From Carboxylicivirga linearis (GTDB taxonomy: Bacteria > Bacteroidota > Bacteroidia > Bacteroidales > Marinilabiliaceae): a DNA stretch of 64,000 nucleotides. The stretch covers positions 61,946 to 125,945 of the forward strand of contig NZ_JAGUCO010000016.1 in assembly GCF_018271995.1 (NCBI RefSeq), given 5' to 3'. Shown piece after piece: positions 9,319 to 17,167 of the stretch (position 1 is its first letter; every line of letters starts with the position of its first letter). Below the pieces are notes generated by a model. It did not search any database. It had not been told where the DNA came from and was given only the letters and a program-made list of their open reading frames with translations. Both the position numbers and the translations under genes were made by a program.

Positions 9319-9936
9319 TTAATGAACTTCGTGATACCCATTTATGATGCTTTTAAAGTTAGCAAAAAAAGTAGCACCCATTGTAGCAAAATACAAATGA
9401 ATAATTAAAAACATACTAGTTAAAAAGCCAGCTGAAGCATGCAACAAAGCAGTTAAAAGCGTTCCTCCTATTCCAAAAAAGTTATCAATAATTAATTCAG
9501 GAAACAACAAAGCAACACCGGTTGCTATTAATATTGGGTAAAGAACAAACATTACCAAAACATAGGTCAATTGTTGAAGAGGATTAAACTTCATATTCCA
9601 GGAAGTTGGAAAAGGTGCTTCCTCCTTTTTAAACACACCAAAAACATAATAGCGAACTTGTGTAATCACTCTCCCCATCAATCCTTTAAACTCAATTTTA
9701 TAATGTCGTTTATTTCCGGTGGTAATAAAAAAGAACAGATAAAAGAAATACGCAATTAAGATAACAACACCCGAGATATTATGACTGGCCACAGCAATAT
9801 CAAATGGAACTAAAACCCAATTAGGATTTGAATACTGCATACTAATTCCGGTAAGAAGTAATACCAGAAAAAAAACAGCATTAATTGCATGCCATACTCT
9901 TAACCAGGTTGGATATAAAAATAACTTTTCGCTCAT
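9319..9936 (-). CDS. Membrane cytochrome b (b561/HydC/FdnI-like)
   Basis: A 205-residue di-haem b-type cytochrome. About four transmembrane helices carry the expected histidines: PTWLRVWHAINAVFF, VASHNISGVVILIAY, LLTALLHASAGF and MFLIIHLYF. The family passes electrons between quinones and a partner protein on the outer face of the inner membrane. It lies one base after the heptaheme cytochrome and 13 bases before the ResB-like gene, so it most likely forms a quinol-oxidising unit with the heptaheme protein. No hydrogenase, formate dehydrogenase or thiosulfate reductase catalytic subunit is nearby. Confidence 0.85.
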   Translation of the reverse strand: MSEKLFLYPTWLRVWHAINAVFFLVLLLTGISMQYSNPNWVLVPFDIAVASHNISGVVILIAYFFYLFFFITTGNKRHYKIEFKGLMGRVITQVRYYVFGVFKKEEAPFPTSWNMKFNPLQQLTYVLVMFVLYPILIATGVALLFPELIIDNFFGIGGTLLTALLHASAGFLTSMFLIIHLYFATMGATFFANFKSIINGYHEVH

Positions 9937-9937
9937 T

Positions 9938-10876
9938 TTACTTCTTTTTTAAGATGGTGAAACGAAGAATAAGGTGTATTAAAAGACCTATAATCAGCAG
10001 CCCAAACAAAATTACACTTACATAATTCAGTACAACATTTCTATTAGCTCCAATCATATATCCTTCATTTAAGATGGCAGCATTGATAAAACCACTTTCT
10101 TCCCTACTCTCTCTAACTTTATGTGAATACAATGATTCCATCAAAACTGAATTTGTACTATGGCACTGCACACAATTTCTTAAAGCTTCTTCTTTGGCTA
10201 ATATCTTATGCGACACTAAAATATCACTCTGAACCTGAGTATGACAATCCACACAACGCACTTTTGTAAAATGATTCGCCTGATTGGGTAACCATGCATG
10301 AGTTTCCATCAAATCTTTAGGCATTTCATCACTTATCAATCCATACTTAAACTTATTATCATGGCAGTCTAAGCACATTTGATTGCTTAACGAAACAACA
10401 TCTTTGATACTCTCCTGGCTTCTTAAAGCCAACTGGTATCCATGTGGATCATGACACATCCAGCAATTAAACTTCTCATCATTTGCTTTAAAATGAACAC
10501 TTTCCATAAAGGCTTCTTCAATACCCTCAAAATTGTATTTGGCAAAATTTTCATCTCCGCCATGACAATCGATACAGGCATACTTTTCCTCCATTCTTAA
10601 TTCGCCGGAATGAGGGAATGTTTCATAATCGGGACTATGACAATCGGTACACGAAAACTCCTTATGAACCGATGTATGCATTTTAACACTATCAATATGG
10701 TAAAAGGGATTCATAGGGCGCTTATCTACCTGTCCTGTCCATTCATTATCATATTGATAAAAAACCTGCCCATGACATTTCAAGCATTGCTGGTTTTGCT
10801 GAGCTTGGCTATGAACAAACAACCCCAACAGCATAATTAATAACCAAGTGAATTTATACCTTTGTTTCATACTCAT
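9938..10876 (-). CDS. Membrane-anchored heptaheme cytochrome c
   Basis: A 312-residue exported cytochrome with seven CXXCH haem sites (CLKCH, CTDCH, CIDCH, CWMCH, CLDCH, CVDCH, CVQCH), a signal peptide ending near HSQAQ, and a C-terminal helix (about residues 285-307) that anchors it to the inner membrane facing the periplasm. Several His residues outside the motifs could be distal ligands. Start at 10876 (MSMKQ) or two codons later. Adjacent to the cytochrome b gene, it probably takes electrons from it. It does not match the pentahaem nitrite reductase pattern (no CXXCK). Confidence 0.9.
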   Translation of the reverse strand: MSMKQRYKFTWLLIMLLGLFVHSQAQQNQQCLKCHGQVFYQYDNEWTGQVDKRPMNPFYHIDSVKMHTSVHKEFSCTDCHSPDYETFPHSGELRMEEKYACIDCHGGDENFAKYNFEGIEEAFMESVHFKANDEKFNCWMCHDPHGYQLALRSQESIKDVVSLSNQMCLDCHDNKFKYGLISDEMPKDLMETHAWLPNQANHFTKVRCVDCHTQVQSDILVSHKILAKEEALRNCVQCHSTNSVLMESLYSHKVRESREESGFINAAILNEGYMIGANRNVVLNYVSVILFGLLIIGLLIHLILRFTILKKK

Positions 10877-10902
10877 TGGTTTAGAGATACTACTATATAA
10901 AA

Positions 10903-10943
10903 ACTGCCCATCAAGAAGTGATACAATTCTTCAAGCGGGCAGT
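10903..10943 (-). terminator. Hairpin terminator inside the cytochrome cluster
   Basis: Arms ACTGCCC (10903-10909) and GGGCAGT (10937-10943) enclose a second short complementary pair (AAGAA/TTCTT). On the minus strand the hairpin is followed by a run of T (TTTTTATA). It lies between the monoheme cytochrome c gene and the heptaheme gene, so it may end part of the transcripts and lower expression of the inner-membrane genes. Confidence 0.6.
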
Positions 10944-10963
10944 AATATTATTAGGTAAATTAC

Positions 10964-11374
10964 CTATTTTTTTTCAAGACTTTGAATGTATGTAATGACA
11001 GCCCAACGTTCTTCTTCATCAATTAATTTCTTTTCGAAATTAGGCATATCATCTCTACCAATTATCGACTGATAGTAAACAACACCGTCCTTTTCTGCTT
11101 TAAATTCCGCAGAAGTAAAGTCACCTAAATCAGCATCGATACTTCGGGCTTTAGGTCCATCACCTTGTCCAAAATTACCATGACATGACTTACAATGTTT
11201 CGAATACATCATTTTACCCAATTTTAATGCATCAGCATCATCTGCCGCATTAGGGTTTTTCATGCTCATATACTTATCTGGAATATCCCATGGCTTCTTT
11301 TCTTGTCCAAAAGACATTAGCAAAAGGGCAAACAACACCACTAAACTTCCTGTAAAAACCTTAGCTCTTTTCAT
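10964..11374 (-). CDS. Periplasmic monoheme cytochrome c
   Basis: A 136-residue class I type cytochrome c. Signal peptide MKRAKVFTGSLVVLFALLLM, one haem site CKSCH, followed by GNFGQGDGP and a Met in RDDMPNFEKKL as probable sixth ligand; C-terminal helix ERWAVITYIQSLEKK. This is the common soluble electron shuttle architecture. The frame is open back to 11416, but that Met overlaps the upstream gene and lacks a signal peptide; the Met at 11374 gives a proper one. It could carry electrons across the periplasm between the heptaheme and outer-membrane proteins (inference). Confidence 0.88.
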   Translation of the reverse strand: MKRAKVFTGSLVVLFALLLMSFGQEKKPWDIPDKYMSMKNPNAADDADALKLGKMMYSKHCKSCHGNFGQGDGPKARSIDADLGDFTSAEFKAEKDGVVYYQSIIGRDDMPNFEKKLIDEEERWAVITYIQSLEKK

Positions 11375-11403
11375 ATTTCTATCATTTTTAATTTTACACA
11401 TCT

Positions 11404-12282
11404 CTAAAAATTCCACAACCTTGTAATGTTAAATCCAAAGCGAATACTTTTTGCATCCCACTCAGCATCATTGAACATATACAGTTCTTGTGGTACAATT
11501 CCAATGCCATTCGACACAAATATCTGGAAAGCATGAGTACTTGTTGAAACCTCATACCCAATAGAGAAATGCATCTTGTGGTTATAATAAAAGTCAGTCT
11601 GCTCCGATATACTCTCAATTTGCAAAGGTATACCTCCCTCGAAAGTCAATGAGGACTGTGGACTGAATTTAATACGACCACCAAATCCAATTCCTATTTT
11701 ATCATGATCCATTAGACTATCTACTGCATTGAAATGGGAAAAATTAACACTGGCCTGCATTGATAACCAGTCATTAAATTTACGTCCTACAATCAATTCA
11801 GAGAAATAAGACATACGATCAGAAAACTCGTAACTATTACCGAATACAGTCTCATCCTGAGCATTAATAGCTGCATTACCAAACAAGGTAACGCTAACAG
11901 GAATAGTGTTTTCCCTTGTTTGCTCTAACGGAGTGTATTTCAGTTGAAAATCCTGATATTTCTTTTGGCTATTTGTTCCAAACCCAACACTTACATTATC
12001 AAGTATAGTATAATTGAAGCCTATTCTAATATTAGCTCCCGGTGCCATAATACCGAACACGTCACTAATACCATTCTCCATTGGACCAAATCGGTGACTA
12101 ATTAACATTTCCAATGTGTTTTTATACTGCGTCACACTGGTCTGATGGTTTATTAATGTACCCGATTCCCAAGGCGTGCGAACCGGCTTATCTACTTTTT
12201 TCTCTGTTTCAGCTTCTTCCTGAGCAAATAACATACTACTTGAAAGTAGAGCTAAAACCAAGGTTATAATAATATTCTTCAT
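11404..12282 (-). CDS. DUF5777 family beta-barrel protein
   Basis: A 292-residue exported protein: signal peptide ending near MLFAQ, an acidic linker, then alternating hydrophobic/polar strands with aromatic girdle residues and a terminal aromatic (W-N-F), as in outer-membrane barrels. It resembles the DUF5777 beta-barrel family seen in Bacteroidota. It is placed among six cytochrome and related genes, 12 bases after a monoheme lipoprotein gene. Whether it holds a cytochrome in the outer membrane, as porin-cytochrome complexes do in other phyla, is inference. Confidence 0.75.
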   Translation of the reverse strand: MKNIIITLVLALLSSSMLFAQEEAETEKKVDKPVRTPWESGTLINHQTSVTQYKNTLEMLISHRFGPMENGISDVFGIMAPGANIRIGFNYTILDNVSVGFGTNSQKKYQDFQLKYTPLEQTRENTIPVSVTLFGNAAINAQDETVFGNSYEFSDRMSYFSELIVGRKFNDWLSMQASVNFSHFNAVDSLMDHDKIGIGFGGRIKFSPQSSLTFEGGIPLQIESISEQTDFYYNHKMHFSIGYEVSTSTHAFQIFVSNGIGIVPQELYMFNDAEWDAKSIRFGFNITRLWNF

Positions 12283-12294
12283 ACTTTTCAGGTT

Positions 12295-12657
12295 TTAGTT
12301 ATCTTTTGCTCCTTGTTCGATCCATACCTTTATCAACTCACTCTGGTTACTCACATAACCATCCCCATGACCTCCTTCTGGTTTGGTCAGAATCTCACTA
12401 TCTTCAGGAGATTCCAAATTAATAAGACTGCGTGTTGTTAGTGACTGATAGGCTTCGCCTGGCAATAAACTAAAAGGATTCCCATCATGACACGCCGTAC
12501 AATTCTGTGTTGACCAGATAGGCTCTATTTGTTCTGAAAAGCTAATTGGCACTTCCGGATCGACCGGTTCACCTTTATCAGGTTCAATAAACTTATATTC
12601 ACATGATGCAAACCCAATTAGAACTAATCCCAATATCAATATTATGGTCTTTTTCAT
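12295..12657 (-). CDS. Monoheme cytochrome c-like lipoprotein
   Basis: A 120-residue lipoprotein: lipobox GFASC near residue 19, then a short linker and one haem site CTACH in the context FSEQIEPIWSTQNCTACHDG. This context is typical of planctomycete/Bacteroidota type cytochrome c-like domains. C-terminal SELIKVWIEQGAKDN resembles the end of such domains. Located between the hexaheme lipoprotein and the barrel gene. Probably attached to the outer membrane; function as an electron relay is inferred. Confidence 0.82.
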   Translation of the reverse strand: MKKTIILILGLVLIGFASCEYKFIEPDKGEPVDPEVPISFSEQIEPIWSTQNCTACHDGNPFSLLPGEAYQSLTTRSLINLESPEDSEILTKPEGGHGDGYVSNQSELIKVWIEQGAKDN

Positions 12658-12695
12658 CGTTAAAAATTTTCGTTCAAAAACAGACGATGCTTAGC

Positions 12696-13799
12696 CTAGT
12701 TGATTCCTAAAGTTGCTTCCGCTTCACTTAGCAATGCTTTGACATAAGGAGGATTGTGTGCTCCATTACTTCTATCTTCCAAAACAATCATAAAGTTCCA
12801 AAATGCCTGGAAATTTTCTCTTGATAGAGACGCATACACTGGATGCCATGCTTCTCCATCGAAATGTACGGCATGAATCGCTTCTAAAGCTTCTCCAACA
12901 GCATGAATACGATCAGCAGTATTATCCATTGATGATGTAGGAACACTAGTATGACAAACTAAACAATTATCATCTTCTGGTTTGAAGCTATGTCCACTAG
13001 CCTCTCCCATGTGACAAGTAACACAACCATCTGAGTGAGGACCAAACACTTCACCACTCTCAGTTGAATAGCCTCCAACTCCAGCAAAGGTATTTGTTTG
13101 AGGACCATGGTGAGGACCTGCATGTGTACTACTGATGTAAACATGTGTTGTTGGCACATCAAATAGTACTGTTATCGAACCATCTCCATTGTCTGTTACA
13201 GAACCATTAGGTCCAACAGCTGCATTTAAATAGGCATCTGCGTCTTCACCTGTAAAAGTTCTGGTATATTGCATATCTTCCGTTGCATTATCGTATCTAT
13301 CGCCATTTCCTCTTGACTGGTGACAATTCATACAAGTATTATTATTACCATGATCAACTACAGTTGCTCCATCAGCCATTAATGTAACTGCATCACCGGC
13401 TCTAAAAGCGTAATCAGTTGCCTCAAACGTTTTGTGTAAACTATGACATGTATTACATTTCCATGCACTTGGTGCCGTAATATCATCAGCTACCATTCCG
13501 TTTGTTGCCCATTCAACAAAACCTTCGTGTGAATGACATTGTGCACAATAGGATCTTCCCCCAGCATAATCTACAGCAATGGCCCCCACATTATGTGCAG
13601 AACTATTGAACTGGAACCTAACTTGTTCCATTACATCACCACCGTGACACTCAAGACAAGTCACGCTACCGTCAGCACCATCAACTCCATCTACACCATC
13701 CTTGCCTGCAGGACCAGCAGGACCTTCTTTGGTACAACTTATAGTTAAAACAGCTAATAAAGCTATAAATAGGTACATTAATTTTTTCAGCTCTTTCAT
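12696..13799 (-). CDS. Hexaheme cytochrome c lipoprotein with collagen-like linker
   Basis: A 367-residue lipoprotein, first gene of the cytochrome cluster. Lipobox LTISC with Cys 22; six G-x-y triplets (residues 26-43, GPAGPAGKDGVDGVDGAD) form a collagen-like spacer directly after the lipid site; then six CXXCH sites (CLECH, CAQCH, CNTCH, CMNCH, CVTCH, CLVCH) and many extra histidines, including a THAGPHHGP stretch. No known catalytic motif of a terminal reductase was recognised. The arrangement suggests a surface-exposed, multi-haem electron carrier held off the membrane by a stalk. The promoter region upstream carries an Fnr-like box. Confidence 0.88.
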   Translation of the reverse strand: MKELKKLMYLFIALLAVLTISCTKEGPAGPAGKDGVDGVDGADGSVTCLECHGGDVMEQVRFQFNSSAHNVGAIAVDYAGGRSYCAQCHSHEGFVEWATNGMVADDITAPSAWKCNTCHSLHKTFEATDYAFRAGDAVTLMADGATVVDHGNNNTCMNCHQSRGNGDRYDNATEDMQYTRTFTGEDADAYLNAAVGPNGSVTDNGDGSITVLFDVPTTHVYISSTHAGPHHGPQTNTFAGVGGYSTESGEVFGPHSDGCVTCHMGEASGHSFKPEDDNCLVCHTSVPTSSMDNTADRIHAVGEALEAIHAVHFDGEAWHPVYASLSRENFQAFWNFMIVLEDRSNGAHNPPYVKALLSEAEATLGIN

Positions 13800-13901
13800 A
13801 CTTTTGGAATTAAAATGTTAACCCTTATTTTTTAATTTCAGTTTTAACAAGTTTAATACTTTTTAACAAACAAAGAGCGATGGAATATTTGCATTTAGCC
13901 A

Positions 13902-13915
13902 TTGACAAAAATCAA
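13902..13915. promoter_or_regulatory. Fnr/Crp-type box upstream of cytochrome cluster
   Basis: TTGAC-AAAA-ATCAA matches the Fnr consensus TTGAT-N4-ATCAA at nine of ten positions. It sits in the 369-base divergent region, about 103 bases before the hexaheme lipoprotein start codon and about 254 bases before the Crp/Fnr regulator start. A position near -41 relative to a leftward start would give a leader of about 70 bases. Regulation of the cytochrome genes by the neighbouring regulator is a prediction. Confidence 0.55.
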
Positions 13916-14058
13916 TAGATTTACCTTTTATTACTGATTTACTTGTCATTATCTATTTTGGTATTTTTTTTACCTTTTTATATTATCTAGAATGATTATA
14001 AGTTATTCAAACTAACTATCTGACTATTATAATTACACTATCTAAATATCTCAAATAG

Positions 14059-14091
14059 AAAATAGTTGATCTATCAACACAACTATTTTTG
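14059..14091 (+). promoter_or_regulatory. Regulator promoter -7 element overlapped by inverted repeat
   Basis: TATTTTTG (14084-14091) matches TAnnTTTG. A perfect 10-bp inverted repeat, AAAATAGTTG (14059-14068) and CAACTATTTT (14080-14089), overlaps it, with TTGAT-CT-ATCAA at 14066-14077 nested inside: an Fnr-like palindrome with a 2-base rather than a 4-base spacer. This is a candidate operator for autoregulation of the Crp/Fnr gene. Confidence 0.45.
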
Positions 14092-14168
14092 TTAATTTTT
14101 GTTACTTATTCTATAATGATTACATTTATAAGTATAAATACGTGCATCTGTAATTAATCTCAAATTCA

Positions 14169-14867
14169 ATGAATAAAGCTCAAATGCTCACAAACAATTG
14201 TGCAACCTGCAACCTAAAATTCGCGGGCTTTGACACTATGGATAACGAACAGCTGAGTGTTTTTAAAGAATCGCATTGCAGGGTTGAGTACAAAAAGGGA
14301 GAAACCATTATAAAGCAAGGTGCAAGGTGCAGCAACCTTGTTTGCATCAAATCAGGTTATGTAAAAATGCATGTTGAGGGTTTGGGGGGAAGAAGTGTAA
14401 TTATTAAAGTTTTAAAACCAGGAGATTTCATTATCAGCCCTGGTATTTTTGATGACAATCGAAATCATTTTTCAGCATCTGCAATAACAGATGTAAATAC
14501 CTGCCTGATAAGTATTGATGCCTTTTCAAAAGTATTTCATACCAATCATAAATTTGCGGAATCTATTTTAAAGCACAACCACCAATTAATGCAGGCTCTT
14601 TATCACCAATTAATTAATTTGTCTCACAAGAAAATGACAGGAAGAGTCGCGGATACTTTATTATATTTATCTGGTGAAGTATATCAATCAAATGTATTCT
14701 ATACCACCTTATCAAGACAAGATATGGCTGATCTATCAAGTGTATCAAAAGAGAGCCTGATTCGCATCTTAAAAGATTTTAAGGAAAGTGGTATCATCTT
14801 GGTTGAAGGAAACCAATTTAAGATTCAAGCCTCAACCACTCTACAAAAAATAAGTCAGGCCGGATAA
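14169..14867 (+). CDS. Crp/Fnr-family transcriptional regulator
   Basis: A 232-residue regulator: N-terminal cyclic-nucleotide-type beta-roll (about residues 30-125), dimer helix (about 130-160) and a C-terminal winged HTH with LSRQDMADLSSVSKESLIRILKDF. In the recognition helix the Glu and Arg of Fnr's E-x-x-S-R are kept, the Ser is Ile. Cys 11 and Cys 14 match Fnr's Cys 20/Cys 23 spacing, and Cys 112 (NTCLIS) falls where Fnr has Cys 122; the Cys 29 position is Gly 20. Other cysteines are 37, 54 and 59. An oxygen- or redox-sensing Fe-S cluster is possible but not proven. Divergent from the cytochrome cluster. Confidence 0.88.
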   Translation: MNKAQMLTNNCATCNLKFAGFDTMDNEQLSVFKESHCRVEYKKGETIIKQGARCSNLVCIKSGYVKMHVEGLGGRSVIIKVLKPGDFIISPGIFDDNRNHFSASAITDVNTCLISIDAFSKVFHTNHKFAESILKHNHQLMQALYHQLINLSHKKMTGRVADTLLYLSGEVYQSNVFYTTLSRQDMADLSSVSKESLIRILKDFKESGIILVEGNQFKIQASTTLQKISQAG

Positions 14868-15716
14868 TTGATTAAACTATCAAATACTTCTTTTAATAGA
14901 ATAACAAGTGTTATAATCCACTTTATTGTTTATTCTAACTTGTGGGTTGCTATATCTGCCGGATCAATAACTATTGTAATATTTATAATTAACAACATTA
15001 ACATATCTCCCTCTGCAGTACTTCTTAATATTTGTCTCACTTTTTTATCCTATAATTACATTTATTGGATAGGGAACAGATCAAACCCTGAAAAAATGGA
15101 TAGCGATAGAAAAAGGTGGATGGATAATAATAAATGGATACCACCAGCTCTAATTATTATAGCTATTATTTACATAGCTATAAAGATTTACTTATTGAGC
15201 CTTACTCAATGGTTTATTTTATTGATCTTATCTGTTTTATCAATCTTTTATATAATCCCCTCTAGATCTGATCGCGGAATTCGCTGGTTACCGGGTTTAA
15301 AGATGCAAATTATAGCATTGAGTTGGTCGTTGCTGATTGTACCTTTTAGTTTTGATAAATTATTATCAACCCATACACTTTTTATACAAGGGGCTATTGT
15401 CTTTTTTTTCGTAATAGCTTTAGCAATACCATTTGATTTACGCGACATCCGAGATGATGCAAAGACTTTAAAAACCTTACCTCAGATAATTGGAACTAAG
15501 AATGCAGTACGATTATCTGAGATAATACTCTTTATTATTGGCTTTATCCTTTTTGTCTATACTCCCACTCTTACTGAAAAATTGAGTCACTTGTTCTTCA
15601 CAATTACAAGCATTACTCTGATACATTATTCAATTCATCAAAAACCGTTGTATTATAGCTTTTGGATTGAAGGAATTCCTTTTTTCTGGATAAGCGGATT
15701 ATTAATTGTACAATAA
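14868..15716 (+). CDS. UbiA-like polytopic membrane protein
   Basis: A 282-residue integral membrane protein with about eight hydrophobic helices. The stretch IPFDLRDIRDDAKTLKTLPQIIGTKNA matches the second Asp-rich motif and following loop of UbiA-type prenyltransferases; the first Asp-rich motif is not intact, at best NPEKMDSD near residues 72-80. The role (quinone or other lipid prenylation) is therefore uncertain. The only possible early start is a TTG directly after the regulator stop (TAATTG), since the first in-frame ATG is near residue 76; this implies translational coupling with the regulator. Confidence 0.7.
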   Translation: MIKLSNTSFNRITSVIIHFIVYSNLWVAISAGSITIVIFIINNINISPSAVLLNICLTFLSYNYIYWIGNRSNPEKMDSDRKRWMDNNKWIPPALIIIAIIYIAIKIYLLSLTQWFILLILSVLSIFYIIPSRSDRGIRWLPGLKMQIIALSWSLLIVPFSFDKLLSTHTLFIQGAIVFFFVIALAIPFDLRDIRDDAKTLKTLPQIIGTKNAVRLSEIILFIIGFILFVYTPTLTEKLSHLFFTITSITLIHYSIHQKPLYYSFWIEGIPFFWISGLLIVQ

Positions 15717-15722
15717 AAATAA

Positions 15723-15742
15723 AGACCGCCAAATGACGGTCT
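15723..15742. terminator. Weak hairpin between UbiA-like gene and ald
   Basis: AGACCG/CGGTCT stem with an 8-base loop in the 53 bases between convergent genes. No long T run follows on either strand, so termination is uncertain. Confidence 0.35.
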
Positions 15743-15769
15743 CTATCACACAATATTATTTAAAAGCAA

Positions 15770-16903
15770 TTAAATTTCCACAGCCTCTTTTTGAAGCACA
15801 GCTTCTACCGGAACATAAGGTAAATCAAAGGCTTCTGACACTCCTCTGTAAACAACTTCACCTTTTACAATATTTAAACCAAGTTTTAAAGCTGAGTTTT
15901 CATTACAAGCCTTCACCCATCCTTTATTAGCCAATTGCATTGCATAAGGCAATGTTGCATTGGTTAATGCCAAAGTTGAAGTAAATGGCACTGCGCCAGG
16001 CATATTGGCAACAGTATAGTGAATAACATCATCGATAATATAGGTTGGATCATCGTGAGTTGTAGGTTTTGATGTTTCAAAACATCCTCCCTGGTCTATT
16101 GCCACATCCACCAAAACAGTTCCCTGACGCATGGTTGGCAACATGTCACGAGTAATTAATTTAGGCGCTTTTGCACCAGGAATTAACACAGCCCCAATAA
16201 TCAGATCATTCTCCTGAATAGCTTCACGGATGCGCATTTCATTACCTACCTGTGTGTGCACATTAGCAGGCATTGTATCATCCAAATAACGCAGACGCTC
16301 AAGATTTAAATCCATAATGGTTACATCAGCTCCCATACCTGCAGCAATTTTAGCGGCTTGAGTACCAACTACACCACCTCCAATAACCAATACTCGTGCT
16401 GGAGGAACACCCGGAACACCGCCCATTAAAATACCACGGCCTCGGTACGTGCGCTCTAAATATTTAGCACCTTCCTGCGTTGCCATTCTACCTGCAACCT
16501 CTGACATTGGAATTAGCAATGGAAGTCTTCTGTCAGGTGTTTCAACTGTTTCGTAGCTTAAACAAATTGCTTTTTGCTCAATCATTGCATTTGTTAAAGC
16601 TTCACACGAAGCAAAATGAAAATAGGTAAATAACAACTGATTCTCTTTAATCAGTTTATATTCAGGCTCAATTGGCTCTTTCACCTTTATAATCATTTCC
16701 GCTGTTGCATAAACGTCCTCAATAGTAGGAAGAATTTGTGCCCCAGCTCCGATGTAGTCCTCATCAAAAAAATCGGTCCCCACACCAGCACCTGATTGAA
16801 CATACACAGTATGACCTGCCTTGGTTAGCTCCAACACTCCCGATGGAGTCATACCTACCCGATTTTCTGCGGGTTTAATCTCTTTTGGAATACCTATTAT
16901 CAT
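15770..16903 (-). CDS. ald: Alanine dehydrogenase
   Basis: NAD-dependent, converts L-alanine to pyruvate and ammonium and back. Seen: N-terminal MIIGIPKEIKPAENRVGMTP, the NAD-binding VLVIGGGVVGTQAAKIAAGMG, and VDVAIDQGGCFETSKPTTHD; 377 residues matches the family. The frame is open to 16945, but family members begin at MIIGIPKEI, so 16903 is used. Monocistronic, with terminator hairpins on either side. Gives the cell a link between amino-acid nitrogen and pyruvate. Confidence 0.96.
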   Translation of the reverse strand: MIIGIPKEIKPAENRVGMTPSGVLELTKAGHTVYVQSGAGVGTDFFDEDYIGAGAQILPTIEDVYATAEMIIKVKEPIEPEYKLIKENQLLFTYFHFASCEALTNAMIEQKAICLSYETVETPDRRLPLLIPMSEVAGRMATQEGAKYLERTYRGRGILMGGVPGVPPARVLVIGGGVVGTQAAKIAAGMGADVTIMDLNLERLRYLDDTMPANVHTQVGNEMRIREAIQENDLIIGAVLIPGAKAPKLITRDMLPTMRQGTVLVDVAIDQGGCFETSKPTTHDDPTYIIDDVIHYTVANMPGAVPFTSTLALTNATLPYAMQLANKGWVKACNENSALKLGLNIVKGEVVYRGVSEAFDLPYVPVEAVLQKEAVEI

Positions 16904-17031
16904 CTCTAATAAATAGTGGTTGTTAGTTATTAAATCATGTTTCAAATTAAAAGAGACGATTTGAATAAAATCATGAATATTATCAACCTTTTGAAAAAAT
17001 TATACACAAAATAAATGTTTAAGAGCATAAA

Positions 17032-17061
17032 AAATGGGGTAACTTTTTTATTACCCCATTT
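17032..17061 (-). terminator. Terminator downstream of GH3 gene
   Basis: An 11-bp perfect stem (AAATGGGGTAA/TTACCCCATTT) with an 8-base loop; on the minus strand the arm runs into six T. It lies about 107 bases after the GH3 stop, giving a long 3' leader-free tail. The rest of the 264-base gap up to ald holds no other feature I could recognise. Confidence 0.7.
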
Positions 17062-17167
17062 CTCAACACTTATTTTAAACAAGTTATATACCCTAATTTA
17101 AAAAACAGATACAATTACAATTTATAAGCTATTTTCTATTTGGTGATTCATTTCAATACAAAGCAAC

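Noticed and set aside
9938..10876. Ammonia-forming nitrite reductase or octahaem reductase
   Set aside because: Seven CXXCH sites but no CXXCK or similar catalytic haem motif, and a C-terminal membrane anchor; better read as an electron carrier.
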